Below are positions 25,856-35,487 of a stretch of 64,000 nt of DNA, piece by piece (the stretch's first letter is position 1; every line of letters starts with the position of its first letter). The notes under the pieces are model-generated. The model saw only the letters and a program-made list of their open reading frames with translations. It ran no database searches and was not told the DNA's origin. The DNA comes from an uncultured Clostridia bacterium (GTDB lineage: Bacteria; Bacillota; Clostridia; Christensenellales; Pumilibacteraceae): NCBI GenBank assembly GCA_947175335.1, contig CAMWMF010000006.1:1-64000 (forward strand), written 5' to 3'. The translations under genes were made by a program, and so were the position numbers.

Positions 25856-28285
25856 ATGGCAGTAGCACGTAAGCCTAAAAACACATTAAAATTTTCACAG
25901 CCGTCGTCGTGGTGGGGAAGTCAGTGGCGCGAAGGATTGCCTATCGGCAACGGTGTTATAGGCGCCGATTGTTACGGCGGTGCGGCGTCCGACGTGCTTA
26001 TGATTACGCATGGCGATTTGTGGTGGCAGGGTAAGGACTCGGCTCTTCAAGACGTGTCCGACAAAGTGCCTAACGTGCGCAAAAAGATTGCCGAAGGCGA
26101 TTTCCTCGGCGCTGAAAAAATTCTTTCTACCGAGCTTATTCGCAAGGGTTACAGGCCGCAGCTTTCCTACCCGCTGCCGCTTTGCGATTTTGTAATAGAC
26201 ATGAAGGTCGACAAGGGCGCAAAGGAGTATTCCCGAACGCTCGATTTGGAAAGCGCGGAAGCTTCTGTGTCCTTTAAGGACGGCGGTACGCGTTTCGAGC
26301 GCAACGCATTTGTTTCGCGTGCGCGTGACGTTATAGTATACGAGATTACCCGCGTAGGACAAAAGAACATTGACGCAAGTTTTAAGTTCCAACTGCACGA
26401 CAAGTTTAATGCGCGTACACAGGTGGCTGTTTCCGCTACGCCCGAAAACGTTACGGGCAAGTGCGAAAACTACTGGCTGTACTTTTCGGCACGTTCGTCT
26501 ACGGGCGCGGATTTCGGCGCGGTAGCAAAAATAAACTTCTTTGCAGGTAAGCAGGAGATAGTGGGCGACAGCCTTGTCGTTACCGGCGCGGAAAAGATTT
26601 TGGTAATAATCAAGCCTTTTATAGAGGCTCAGCGAGATAAGGCGTGGAAGGATTGCAAAGCGTCCATAATGGAGATAAAGCTCCCTTATGACAAGCTGAT
26701 GAAAGAGCATCAGGCTTTGCACCAAAAGCTGTTCTTTGCTGCGGAGGTCGATTTTAACGCCGAAGCAAGCGCGCGCGACGCGTTTGTGGACGGTGCTATT
26801 GCCGAGGCGGTGCAAAGCGGCGAAACCAAATCGGCGCTGTTTGAAAAACTGTGGGCGTACGGTAGATACTTGATGATTACAGGCTCCAAGCCCGAGGGCA
26901 GGCCTTTCGCGCCGTACGGACTGTGGTGCGGCGACTACAAGGCGGAAAATGCGCAAATCAACGCCGCCGGCAATCTCCAAGCGATGTACGATATGACGCA
27001 AGCGGGCAACCTGAACGATTATGCCGAAAGTGTTTTCCACTTGTACGAATCGGTAATGCAGCAGCTTAAACTGAACGCGTCGCGTCTTTACGGCTGCCGC
27101 GGCATATTTGTGCCGTATACCATGTCGCCGTCTACCGGATACCCGGGAGATATAAACGACGCTATGATACACTTCACAGGCGTCGCGGGCTGGCTTGGTA
27201 ATTTGTTCTACGACTATGCGTTGTATACCAACGACCAAAAGTTTTTAAAGACTCGTGCACTTCCGTTTATGAAGGAAGCGGCAACGTTCTACGAAGAATT
27301 TTTCAAGCTTGTAGACTTAAAGTACTACGAGTCCACGCCGTCGTATTCGCCCTTCTCTACGGCAGGTAATTTGACAAATACCGAAAATAAGTCGGGCGTT
27401 TTTGCTTCGGCAGTCACTACTGCGGAAAATCACGCTATTGCCGCCAACGCCACTGTGGACTTTGCTATTGCAAGGAGCCTTCTCACCAATCTTATAGAGG
27501 GCAGCAAAGCTGCGGCTATGAACAAGGCAGAGGTCATCAAGTGGGAGGATATGCTCAAAAAGATGCCGCCGTACAAGTACAACAACGACGGTACCGTCAG
27601 CGAGTATATAGACGAGCGCTGCACGGACAATCCTTGCGATCCGTCGGTGGCAATGTACTATCCCGTTTATCCCGATTACCGTAGCCGCGACAACATAGAG
27701 CTTAACAAGAGCTACGCCACCACTGCCAAAAAGAAGGCGCTGACGGCGCGCGACAATATGAGCGCGGACGCTTTGGCAGGGTATGCACAAGTGTTTGCAC
27801 GGTTGTGCGACGGCGATATGCTGTACGATCAAATAAACGCGCTCGTGCGCGGCATGGCAATGAACAACCTTATGTTCGCGGCGGACGACTGGCGCGGTAT
27901 GGGCAGCGGTAAGCATGGCTTGTGGGCGCAACCCGTTCCGTACGTAAACGTAATGGTTACGGGCGCGTTGCAGGAAGCGCTTGTGCAGTCCACACCTACG
28001 CTTATACACTTGCTTCCCGCCGTACCCGCGGAAATAGGCAAGGGCGCGCTTACCGGCTTCCAGACCAGAGCGGGCGTTGAGGTTGCTATGGAATGGGATA
28101 TTCCGCGCGGCACGCTCAGCGTAAAGCTGAAAGCCAAACGCGCTACGACCATAGACGTGCAGCTGCCCAAAACGGCAAAGCCGCCCAAAAAGGTGGACGC
28201 GCAAAAGTTCGACGACCTGCGCGGTTTGCTTATCGGCTTAAAGCTTGCGGCAAACAAGGTTGTGCAGCTTGATATTAAGTTTTAA
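25856..28285 (+). CDS. GH95-like glycoside hydrolase (alpha-L-fucosidase family)
   Basis: The 809-residue protein matches the GH95 layout. An N-terminal beta domain has GLPIGNGVIGADCYGG and THGDLWWQG (usually NEDTLWxG) followed by VRKKIAEGDFLGAEKIL. A long alpha/alpha barrel contains MSPSTGYPGDINDAMIHF, and a late region carries GMGSGKHGLWAQP and LIHLLPAVP. GH95 enzymes cleave alpha-1,2-fucosyl or related alpha-L-galactosyl ends. No signal peptide is present, so it should act on imported sugars inside the cell. It stands alone between two terminators with its own promoter. Exact specificity cannot be read from sequence. Confidence 0.82.
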   Translation: MAVARKPKNTLKFSQPSSWWGSQWREGLPIGNGVIGADCYGGAASDVLMITHGDLWWQGKDSALQDVSDKVPNVRKKIAEGDFLGAEKILSTELIRKGYRPQLSYPLPLCDFVIDMKVDKGAKEYSRTLDLESAEASVSFKDGGTRFERNAFVSRARDVIVYEITRVGQKNIDASFKFQLHDKFNARTQVAVSATPENVTGKCENYWLYFSARSSTGADFGAVAKINFFAGKQEIVGDSLVVTGAEKILVIIKPFIEAQRDKAWKDCKASIMEIKLPYDKLMKEHQALHQKLFFAAEVDFNAEASARDAFVDGAIAEAVQSGETKSALFEKLWAYGRYLMITGSKPEGRPFAPYGLWCGDYKAENAQINAAGNLQAMYDMTQAGNLNDYAESVFHLYESVMQQLKLNASRLYGCRGIFVPYTMSPSTGYPGDINDAMIHFTGVAGWLGNLFYDYALYTNDQKFLKTRALPFMKEAATFYEEFFKLVDLKYYESTPSYSPFSTAGNLTNTENKSGVFASAVTTAENHAIAANATVDFAIARSLLTNLIEGSKAAAMNKAEVIKWEDMLKKMPPYKYNNDGTVSEYIDERCTDNPCDPSVAMYYPVYPDYRSRDNIELNKSYATTAKKKALTARDNMSADALAGYAQVFARLCDGDMLYDQINALVRGMAMNNLMFAADDWRGMGSGKHGLWAQPVPYVNVMVTGALQEALVQSTPTLIHLLPAVPAEIGKGALTGFQTRAGVEVAMEWDIPRGTLSVKLKAKRATTIDVQLPKTAKPPKKVDAQKFDDLRGLLIGLKLAANKVVQLDIKF

Positions 28286-28300
28286 ATCTATTGAAATTAA

Positions 28301-28331
28301 AAACACGGACGGTATAACGCCGTCCGTGTTT
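28301..28331. terminator. bidirectional terminator between GH95 and dapB
   Basis: AAACACGGACGG / CCGTCCGTGTTT, a 12-bp stem with a 7-base loop, has T runs on both strands. Confidence 0.9.
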
Positions 28332-28353
28332 TTGTATGCAAACTAATTAGGGA

Positions 28354-29088
28354 TTACAAAAGTGTTTTTACAAGGTCGTCCATATCGTACAGTCCTGGCT
28401 TTGCCGACAAAAGGAAGTCCGCCGCCTTGTACGCGCCTGCGGCAAACAGCTTGCGGGAGCGCGCCGAGTGCGATATCGTTACTATTTCGTCCTCGCCGTA
28501 AAAACCTATTTCATGTTCGCCGACAACACCGCCGCCGCGCACAGAAGTGATACCAACTTCGCCGTGGGTGCGCTTGCCCTCGCGGTTTATCACTTGATTG
28601 TCGCGGGAGGAGAGTGCGTCGGCAAGCAATAGTGCCGTGCCCGACGGATTGTCCAGCTTTTGATTGTGGTGCTTTTCCACTATCTCTATATCGAATGTAT
28701 CGCCGAGTACGGCTTTTGCGGCAACCGCCGCCGCCTTAGTCGCGGCAATGCCGAGGCTCATGTTTCCCGAACGGAATACGGGCACTCTTTGCGCCAGCAA
28801 CCCTATAGCATGCAACTCGCTGGCGTTATAGCCTGTTGTTGCGATTACCACGGGCTTGCGTACGCGCTCGGTAAGTCCGATAATGGGTGATAGCAAGTAC
28901 GGATTGGAAAAATCTATTATAACGTCGAAATCGACTTTTATATCGTTCGTGTCGTTGTATACAGGTATGTCGCCGCCACGCGGGGTCTTGTCAAACCCGC
29001 CGACGACTGTATAGCCGTAATCTGCCGCGCTTTGCACGAGCATTTTTCCCATTCTTCCGTCAATGCCGAAAATAAACGCTTTTTTCAT
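28354..29088 (-). CDS. dapB: 4-hydroxy-tetrahydrodipicolinate reductase
   Basis: DapB reduces the DapA product in the lysine/diaminopimelate pathway. The 244 residues show FGIDGRMGKML (nucleotide site) and the family signature EKHHNQKLDNPSGTA with catalytic His and Lys. The ATG at 29088 is the true start: its A is shared with the dapA stop (TAATG) and GGAG lies upstream. A longer upstream frame runs antisense-like through dapA and is rejected. It is the last gene of asd-dapA-dapB. Confidence 0.95.
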   Translation of the reverse strand: MKKAFIFGIDGRMGKMLVQSAADYGYTVVGGFDKTPRGGDIPVYNDTNDIKVDFDVIIDFSNPYLLSPIIGLTERVRKPVVIATTGYNASELHAIGLLAQRVPVFRSGNMSLGIAATKAAAVAAKAVLGDTFDIEIVEKHHNQKLDNPSGTALLLADALSSRDNQVINREGKRTHGEVGITSVRGGGVVGEHEIGFYGEDEIVTISHSARSRKLFAAGAYKAADFLLSAKPGLYDMDDLVKTLL

Positions 29089-29966
29089 TATATCAACTCC
29101 AATTCGCGCATAGTCGATTTCAAAAGCTCGACGTGGTTCGGTTCGAGCTCGGTAAGCGGCAGGCGAGGGGCGCCCACTTCGAATCCGATAAGCTGCATAG
29201 CCTTTTTGACGGGAATAGGGTTGACCTCGCAAAACAGCGCGGAAATAAAATCGTTCAGCTTAAATTGCAACGCTTGCGCTTCGGTGAATTTGTTTTTCAG
29301 GCACAGTGCGCACAGCTCGCTCATCATCTGCGGCGCGGGGTTTGCCGCAACCGAAATAACGCCCTTGCAGCCCATAAGCATAGCGGTGGCGGTTATACCG
29401 TCGTCGCCGCTGTACATTGCTAAGCCTGTTTGGGCGCACACCTTGGCGGTGTTTTGGAATTGCTCGATATTGCCGCAAGCTTCCTTTATGCCGACAACGC
29501 CGTCTATCGCGGCAAGCTCTTCGACCGTTGCGGGCAAAATATTTACGCCCGTGCGCGACGGAACGTTGTACGCTATTATCGGAATGCCTGCTTTGGCTAC
29601 TGCTTTGTAATGTTCTACAATGCCGCGCTGTGTGCATTTGTTGTAGTAGGGGGTAACTACAAGCACGCCGTCGGCACCCAAGCGTTTTGCTGTGCAAGCG
29701 TGGTCGTAGGCTGTGGCTGTGCTGTTGCTGCCGGCACCCACGATTACGGGTACGCGTTTGTTGGCGTGCGCTATAATAAACGAAGTAGCTTTTTCGTACT
29801 CGGCCGCGGAAGCCGTAGCAGGCTCGCCGGTCGTGCCGAAGGGGAGAAGCGCGGACACGCCGCCCGATATCAAGTGTTCTATGTATTTGTCGAGTACGGC
29901 GTAATCTATGGTGTCCTTGCCGAACGGTGTTACCATTGCCGCGCCCACTCCTGTAAACAGCGCCAT
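29088..29966 (-). CDS. dapA: 4-hydroxy-tetrahydrodipicolinate synthase
   Basis: DapA condenses pyruvate with aspartate semialdehyde. The 292 residues form the TIM-barrel pattern with FGTTGEPATAS, the catalytic Tyr in AYNVPSRTG and the Schiff-base Lys in VGIKEACGN. The substrate comes from Asd, encoded just upstream. Its stop overlaps the dapB start by one base, indicating coupled translation. Confidence 0.96.
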   Translation of the reverse strand: MALFTGVGAAMVTPFGKDTIDYAVLDKYIEHLISGGVSALLPFGTTGEPATASAAEYEKATSFIIAHANKRVPVIVGAGSNSTATAYDHACTAKRLGADGVLVVTPYYNKCTQRGIVEHYKAVAKAGIPIIAYNVPSRTGVNILPATVEELAAIDGVVGIKEACGNIEQFQNTAKVCAQTGLAMYSGDDGITATAMLMGCKGVISVAANPAPQMMSELCALCLKNKFTEAQALQFKLNDFISALFCEVNPIPVKKAMQLIGFEVGAPRLPLTELEPNHVELLKSTMRELELI

Positions 29967-30005
29967 AATTTTACCTCTGTAATCAGTATGTAGTGTTAAA
30001 TGTTA

Positions 30006-30998
30006 TTATTCGCCTTTAAGCAAAAGCTCGGCTATTTGCACGGCGTTGGTTGCCGCACCCTTGCGGATGTTGTCGGCTACTACCCAAATGTTGAGCCCGC
30101 TTTCCACCGAATCGTCTTGGCGCACACGCCCGACAAAAACCTCGTCGCGCCCTTCCGCGTCAATCGGCATAGGGTAGACGTTATTTTGCGTGTCGTCGCA
30201 AACAATAACGCCTTTTGCACTACTAAGCACTTTAAGCGCGCTCTCGCGCGTTACCGACTTTTCAAACTCTATGTTAATGCTTTCGCTGTGGCCGTAGTAA
30301 ACGGGCACGCGCGCGGTGGTTGCGGTTATGCGCAAAGTATCGTCGCACAAAATTTTGCGCGTTTCGTTTATCATTTTCAATTCTTCCTTGGTGTAGCCGT
30401 TTTCCGTAAATACGTCTATGTGCGGAAGAATGTTGTGTGCTATTGCATGCGGGAACTTTTTGGGTTCCGTGCCTTTTTCGCCTTCGGCAAGATCGAGTAA
30501 GCCGGCTTTGCCTGCGCCCGACACCGCTTGGTATGTAGAATAAACTATGCGTTTTATCTTGAACGCGTCGTGCAGCGGCTTCAACGCAACAACCGCTTGA
30601 ATGGTGGAGCAGTTGGGGTTGGCTATTATTCCGTGGTGATTGAACGCCGCTTGCGGATTGACTTCGGGCACGACAAGCGGCACCGATTTATCCATACGCC
30701 ATTGCGACGAGTTATCTATAACTACGCAGCCGTTTTGCGCAAACAGCGGAGTAAAGATTTTTGATACTTCGCCGCCGGCAGAAAACAACGCGATTTGTGC
30801 ATTGCAGTTTTTCACGTTTTGCTCGGTAAGCTCTTGCACGGTGTAGCTTTTGCCCATAAATTCGACGTTCTTTCCCGCGCTCTTTGCCGAGGCGAAAAGC
30901 GTTAGGTCTTTGACAGGGAATTTACGTTGTTCCAATACTTCCAGCATGGTGCGCCCGACAAGCCCGGTAGCGCCCACAACGGCGATGTTTTTATACAT
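30006..30998 (-). CDS. asd: aspartate-semialdehyde dehydrogenase
   Basis: Asd makes aspartate semialdehyde, the branch point for lysine, threonine and methionine. The 330 residues show VGATGLVGRTMLEVL, the nucleophile Cys in ANPNCSTIQ and the catalytic His in VPVYYGHSESI. The ATG at 30998 has GGAGG upstream. It heads the three-gene unit and has its own promoter, divergent from an M20 amidohydrolase. Confidence 0.95.
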   Translation of the reverse strand: MYKNIAVVGATGLVGRTMLEVLEQRKFPVKDLTLFASAKSAGKNVEFMGKSYTVQELTEQNVKNCNAQIALFSAGGEVSKIFTPLFAQNGCVVIDNSSQWRMDKSVPLVVPEVNPQAAFNHHGIIANPNCSTIQAVVALKPLHDAFKIKRIVYSTYQAVSGAGKAGLLDLAEGEKGTEPKKFPHAIAHNILPHIDVFTENGYTKEELKMINETRKILCDDTLRITATTARVPVYYGHSESINIEFEKSVTRESALKVLSSAKGVIVCDDTQNNVYPMPIDAEGRDEVFVGRVRQDDSVESGLNIWVVADNIRKGAATNAVQIAELLLKGE

Positions 30999-31014
30999 AA
31001 TTGCCTCCGCATTT

Positions 31015-31044
31015 ATCTTATCAAAATACACCCTTAAAAGTCAA
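31015..31044 (-). promoter_or_regulatory. promoter of asd-dapA-dapB
   Basis: Minus-strand TTGACT, 18 bases, TAAGAT with an extended -10 TGA. No lysine-riboswitch-sized leader exists: only 16 bases separate the -10 from the start codon. Confidence 0.7.
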
Positions 31045-31096
31045 GTAATAAACATGTGTAATGATTTTGTAATTTTTAAAAATCGGCAATATTTAC

Positions 31097-31125
31097 TTGA
31101 AAACGTAACGTAAAGGTGGTATACT
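31097..31125 (+). promoter_or_regulatory. promoter of the M20 amidohydrolase gene
   Basis: TTGAAA, 17 bases, TATACT with an extended -10 TGG. The -10 ends only 6 bases before the ATG at 31132, so the transcript may begin at the start codon. Confidence 0.65.
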
Positions 31126-31131
31126 GGTAAT

Positions 31132-32229
31132 ATGGACGAGCAGTCTTTACAGTATCTTACGGCAACGCGGCGCAAGCTGCACGCAATGGCTGAGCTATCG
31201 GGCGCGGAATACAACACGTCCGCATTTATAGTGGAGGAGTTGAAACGCTTCGGGTACAAGCCTAAGACGATAGGCACAGGTGTGTACTGCGACGTAGGGC
31301 GTGGAAACAAAAGGCTGGCGTTCCGTGCGGATATTGATGCGTTACCGATTACCGAGGACGTACAAGCGACGGGAATGGGCGATTGCGCGGCGGACGGCGT
31401 TATGCACGCTTGCGGGCACGACGGGCACACCGCTAATTTGCTCAACGTTGCAAGGATAGTGGGCGGCAAGAGCGACGTGCCGCTTAGATTCATATTTCAG
31501 TTCGACGAGGAAGTGGCAGGCGGCAGTACCGTAATGATAGAAAACGGTGTGCTGGACGGCGTGTCGGAGGTGTACGCGTTGCACCTTTGCCCGGAGCTCG
31601 AACAGGGCAAGGTGGGATATTGCTACGGCGCAATGTTCGCCGGCTGCTGCGAGTTCGATATTGACTACGTCGGCAAATCGGGGCATTGTGCAAATCCCGA
31701 GTGTTGTGCCGACGCGGTGCGGTCTTCTATATACGTAGCGTCGGAGGCTTACAAGCTGGCCAAACAGCACGGCCTTCAACTAAACCTCGGCAAGATGACG
31801 GGCGGTTATGCCCGCAACATAATTTCGGACCGATGCAAGCAGGAATACACCGTAAGGTTTTACGACCAATCGGCTTGCGAAAGCTTTATGATAGCCGTCG
31901 AGCGCGCGGCGTTACAAGCGGACGAAGTAAACGGCACTTCGCATACAATCGTCACACAAGCGGTTTACCCGACGCTTATCAACCACGCGCTTGCGGTGGA
32001 TAGGGTGCGTAGTCTTATGGGCGAAAAATGCGTGGAAGTGCCGCCGCGCAATACCGCCGAGGACTTCTCTAACTTTTTGGAAAACACGACGGGGTGTATG
32101 GTATGGCTGGGAACAAAGACGGACGGACATACCTCGCCGTTACACAGCAAAACCTTTTCGTTCGACGAAAGGGCGCTGCTTACAGGCACCGAGCTTTTTA
32201 TTAAACTAATAGAGTCTTATAAGGCGTAA
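31132..32229 (+). CDS. M20D-type metal-dependent amidohydrolase
   Basis: The 365-residue protein follows M20D hydrolases (hippurate, IAA-amino acid and N-acetyl-diaminopimelate deacetylases). Motifs are RADIDALPI, the metal Cys/His in ACGHDGH, EE in FDEEVAGGS, His in ALHLCPE and a final His in SPLHSKTF. Its place divergent from asd-dapA-dapB makes N-acetyl-diaminopimelate deacetylase (DapL) attractive, but the matching acetyltransferase gene is not here. ArgE-like use in an arginine route lacking argJ is a second idea. Both are inference. Confidence 0.85.
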   Translation: MDEQSLQYLTATRRKLHAMAELSGAEYNTSAFIVEELKRFGYKPKTIGTGVYCDVGRGNKRLAFRADIDALPITEDVQATGMGDCAADGVMHACGHDGHTANLLNVARIVGGKSDVPLRFIFQFDEEVAGGSTVMIENGVLDGVSEVYALHLCPELEQGKVGYCYGAMFAGCCEFDIDYVGKSGHCANPECCADAVRSSIYVASEAYKLAKQHGLQLNLGKMTGGYARNIISDRCKQEYTVRFYDQSACESFMIAVERAALQADEVNGTSHTIVTQAVYPTLINHALAVDRVRSLMGEKCVEVPPRNTAEDFSNFLENTTGCMVWLGTKTDGHTSPLHSKTFSFDERALLTGTELFIKLIESYKA

Positions 32230-32241
32230 ATAGGAGATTAT

Positions 32242-33441
32242 ATGGCAAAAGCGGAAAAAACCAAAAGAAAGGGCATTGTCCACAAGATGATGTTCGGCAA
32301 CGAGGATAGACCCGACATCACGCCCGAGCAGCTTAATATGTCCAAGTGGGCAATGTTCAAGAATATATTTTTCGGCCGATTCGGCACGACTGTTTTGCTT
32401 AATTTATTGACGTTGCTGTTTGCATTGCCGGCTATAGCTATCATGCTGTTGTTTTACTTAAACTCCTCGGTCGCGGCGGGATTTATACCGTATTCGTCCA
32501 ACTTGGGTATAGGCTATCCGGTGGTGTCCAATGCGGTAACACTCGGCGTAATAAGCGACTTTACGTACAGCATTACCGAATATCTTATTTTAATTCCGTG
32601 CATCGGCGTATTTGCGCTTGGCGTTGCAGGCAACTTGTATGTTGTACGCAAGCTTATTTGGCAGGAGCCTACAAGCACTATCAAGGACTTTTTCCGCGGC
32701 ATAAAAAAATGCTGGCTCGGTGCGGTGTTTATTGGTTTGCTTTTCGGGCTGGTGCTGTTGCTGGTTGTATTTTCGTTTGGGTACTTTGACGCATTCCATA
32801 TGCCTGTTGCGTACAAAGCCGTGATGATAACGATATCGATAATACTGCTCGTGTTTACGATTATTTTCGCGTCATTCTTTATGACACAAAACGCTGCGTT
32901 CAAAATGCGTCCTACGGTGCTTATACGCAACTCGGCATTGTTTGTTTTCGGCGCATTCCTTCAATCGGTAATATTTATAGGCATAGGCCTTGCACCGGTA
33001 TACCTGATGTTTATCCCGGGCATAACCATGTTTTTAGTGCTGATATACGTGTTTATCGGCTTTTCGTTCAGCACGATAGTGATTTCGCTGTTTTGTCACT
33101 TTTGCTACGAAAAGTTTTTGTACGACAAGGTTTCGGACAAGCCGGCGGCTGTATACAGCAAGCGTGAGCGCGACGAACTGTCCGAACCCGAGCGCGCCAA
33201 AAAGAAGCAGCCCACCGCATACAAAAATCCCAAAAAGCGCAGAAAGTCTATTGACGAGGGTACGTCTATAACGCCGCTTACGCCTACGTTCCGCCGTGAG
33301 GACTTGGAACGGTTGCAGCGCGAGCATGAGCAAATTATGCGCGAAGGTGAGGAAAACGACGAACCGCAAGTAGCCGAACCGCAAGCAGCAGAAGCGGAAC
33401 AAGCCGATAAACAAGAACCCGACGAGACAACAAGCGATTGA
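32242..33441 (+). CDS. polytopic membrane protein, DUF624/YesL-like
   Basis: The 399-residue protein has six to seven transmembrane segments between about residues 48 and 300. An N-terminal cytoplasmic part precedes FGRFGTTVLLNLLTLLFALPAI, similar to DUF624 proteins. The Lys/Arg then Glu-rich C-terminal tail (about 310-399) is low-complexity. Function is unknown. AGGAGATT precedes the ATG, 12 bases after the M20 gene. Its stop overlaps the next gene's TTG (TTGA), showing coupling. Confidence 0.72.
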   Translation: MAKAEKTKRKGIVHKMMFGNEDRPDITPEQLNMSKWAMFKNIFFGRFGTTVLLNLLTLLFALPAIAIMLLFYLNSSVAAGFIPYSSNLGIGYPVVSNAVTLGVISDFTYSITEYLILIPCIGVFALGVAGNLYVVRKLIWQEPTSTIKDFFRGIKKCWLGAVFIGLLFGLVLLLVVFSFGYFDAFHMPVAYKAVMITISIILLVFTIIFASFFMTQNAAFKMRPTVLIRNSALFVFGAFLQSVIFIGIGLAPVYLMFIPGITMFLVLIYVFIGFSFSTIVISLFCHFCYEKFLYDKVSDKPAAVYSKRERDELSEPERAKKKQPTAYKNPKKRRKSIDEGTSITPLTPTFRREDLERLQREHEQIMREGEENDEPQVAEPQAAEAEQADKQEPDETTSD

Positions 33442-35453
33442 TTAAAAAGTTTAACACAAACGGCGCGATTGCGCTATATAAACGCGAGTTTGCCGATTGC
33501 TTGGAAAGCGGCGATTACGAGGGTGCAATCGATCAACTTCTCAAATTTTCGGAAGCAAAAAGCAACCCGGATTTTCATTCGGCAATGGGTGTGCTGTATT
33601 TTTTGATGACTCAGGACAGCGAGGATAGGGAATTACTTCCGCTTGCATTTCGCGAGTTTATGATGCATCTTATTACGCATCCCGACAGTCGCAATACATA
33701 CCGCAATTTGCTTGCCGTGGCTATACTCCGTCATGACCCCAATTCCATTGCCGAGGTGAGCGAGTTTATATCGCGGCGCGGCTATGACGTAAAGTATATT
33801 GCCGCCGAGCTGTCCGAATACGGACTTGATATATTCAACGACGACAGTATGTACATTGACTTGGACGGTATGTTTGTGCCGGCAGATTACGGTGAGATAG
33901 CCGACGACGCTTTTATCGGCATAGACGAGGATGGTGAACAGATAGCGCAGCCTGCTAATACCGCCGAGCAAAAACCGCCTATACAGTCCAAGGTAATCAG
34001 GTTCAAGGGCGGTAACATCGGCGAAAAAGCGGATAAGGACGCTTCGCCCGACGGCAAGATTATTCGCCTTAAAAACGACGAACCGCCCGAGGAAATTATC
34101 AGCCCGAGCGAAATGTTCGATATGATGATGCAGCTTGTACGCGGCGAGGAAGAACATAACGACGCGAGTGATGACGATGACGACTTTTTGTCTGCGACCG
34201 ACGACCGTCCTTCCGACCTTTCGGCAAAGATATCGCTTCGTAATGCGCAAAGCTGTTGCGTAAAAGGCGAATACGAAAAGGCGCTTCAAGCATTGGACGA
34301 AATAGACCGCAGTACGGGCAGGTTGTACTATTGCGCGGAATGTGTACGGTCTAATATAATGGTGGATATGAATAGGTACGGCGAGGCGCAATCGGCGTTA
34401 GACCGCGCTTTTGCGGTAGTGCCCAACGGTGCGCTTGCGGGTACGCTTCAATGCTCGCTGTATGAGATTACGGGTGAGTGCGAAAAAATTCCCGACGCGC
34501 TCAAACGCATAGACGTAGCCGATTACGTCGATTCCGACCACGTGTACAAGGCGCTTAGGTTCGCCGTAAAGTATTGCACCAAGGATGATGCGATAAACCT
34601 TATCGAGGATTATATTGACGAGTTCAACTCGTTCGATTTGCGCTCGGTGTACGCGCAAATGCTGTACAATTCGGGCGATAGGGATGCTGCTATAAAAGAG
34701 CTTAAAACATTATCTCGCATACAGTACGACGATTTTAACGCGCAGTATTACTACCTTATGGCTAAGGCTGGTGTGGACCAAATGCCGCTTGAGGATGAAA
34801 CACCGCAAAATGTATTGGGCATGCTTGTGGACAATATGATTGCACTTGTTCATTCGGACTTGTTTACGGCAAGCAACGAGATAATAGAGAGCGAGGCGTT
34901 TACGTACGGATTGGAAGTGTTTTTGACGCTTGAATTCCGCCACACGCGCAGCATAGTAAAGGTGATGTTCCAAACGCTAAATATACTTGCAAACGACAGA
35001 CGGCTGGAAACGCAAATGCGCAACGCGCTTGTGTCGCCGTACGTGGAGGAGCTTGTAAAGGCGGTTATACTCGGCAAGCTGCTGGGCGCGGCAAAAGGCA
35101 AGACCGACTTTTTGACCGAGCTGTCGTTTTGTCCGATATCGGGCGAAACGGTGCCAAAAGCGGGCGAAGATTGTAACGAGGGGTATTACATCGCGTACGC
35201 ATTGACGCTTATGTGCTGCCGCAAGGCGTTGCCGTTTTTACTTGAATACTATCAAAAAATACGGCAGCTTGTGTTGGGTGCAGGGTTCACGGACCGCGAC
35301 ATGGCAAACTTTTTGTGGCGCACTGTAAAAGCCAAATTCAATTACAACAACAAAGATATTGACGAGCGCGTGCATTTTGCGCTGGGCTACGAAACAAAAG
35401 CTCAGGCCAATGCGGCGTACAAAATGCTGGCGGCGGTTTTACCCAAGCCGTAA
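33438..35453 (+). CDS. TPR-like repeat protein
   Basis: The 671-residue soluble protein is mostly helical with repeat-like pairs such as CCVKGEYEKALQALDEIDR and ANIMVDM-type stretches (VRSNIMVDMNRYGEAQSALDRAF), typical of tetratricopeptide scaffolds. An acidic linker (SDDDDDFLSATDD, about 245-260) separates an N-terminal from a C-terminal half. No enzyme motif is visible. The start is a TTG overlapping the stop of the membrane protein gene. It may be a scaffold for that protein. Function is unknown. Confidence 0.72.
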   Translation: MIKKFNTNGAIALYKREFADCLESGDYEGAIDQLLKFSEAKSNPDFHSAMGVLYFLMTQDSEDRELLPLAFREFMMHLITHPDSRNTYRNLLAVAILRHDPNSIAEVSEFISRRGYDVKYIAAELSEYGLDIFNDDSMYIDLDGMFVPADYGEIADDAFIGIDEDGEQIAQPANTAEQKPPIQSKVIRFKGGNIGEKADKDASPDGKIIRLKNDEPPEEIISPSEMFDMMMQLVRGEEEHNDASDDDDDFLSATDDRPSDLSAKISLRNAQSCCVKGEYEKALQALDEIDRSTGRLYYCAECVRSNIMVDMNRYGEAQSALDRAFAVVPNGALAGTLQCSLYEITGECEKIPDALKRIDVADYVDSDHVYKALRFAVKYCTKDDAINLIEDYIDEFNSFDLRSVYAQMLYNSGDRDAAIKELKTLSRIQYDDFNAQYYYLMAKAGVDQMPLEDETPQNVLGMLVDNMIALVHSDLFTASNEIIESEAFTYGLEVFLTLEFRHTRSIVKVMFQTLNILANDRRLETQMRNALVSPYVEELVKAVILGKLLGAAKGKTDFLTELSFCPISGETVPKAGEDCNEGYYIAYALTLMCCRKALPFLLEYYQKIRQLVLGAGFTDRDMANFLWRTVKAKFNYNNKDIDERVHFALGYETKAQANAAYKMLAAVLPKP

Positions 35454-35487
35454 CAAATTAAACAAAATATCCGTAAAGGTGGTTACT

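Noticed and set aside
25895-27238. 447-codon minus-strand frame inside the GH95 gene
   Set aside because: Antisense shadow; no ribosome site or domain.
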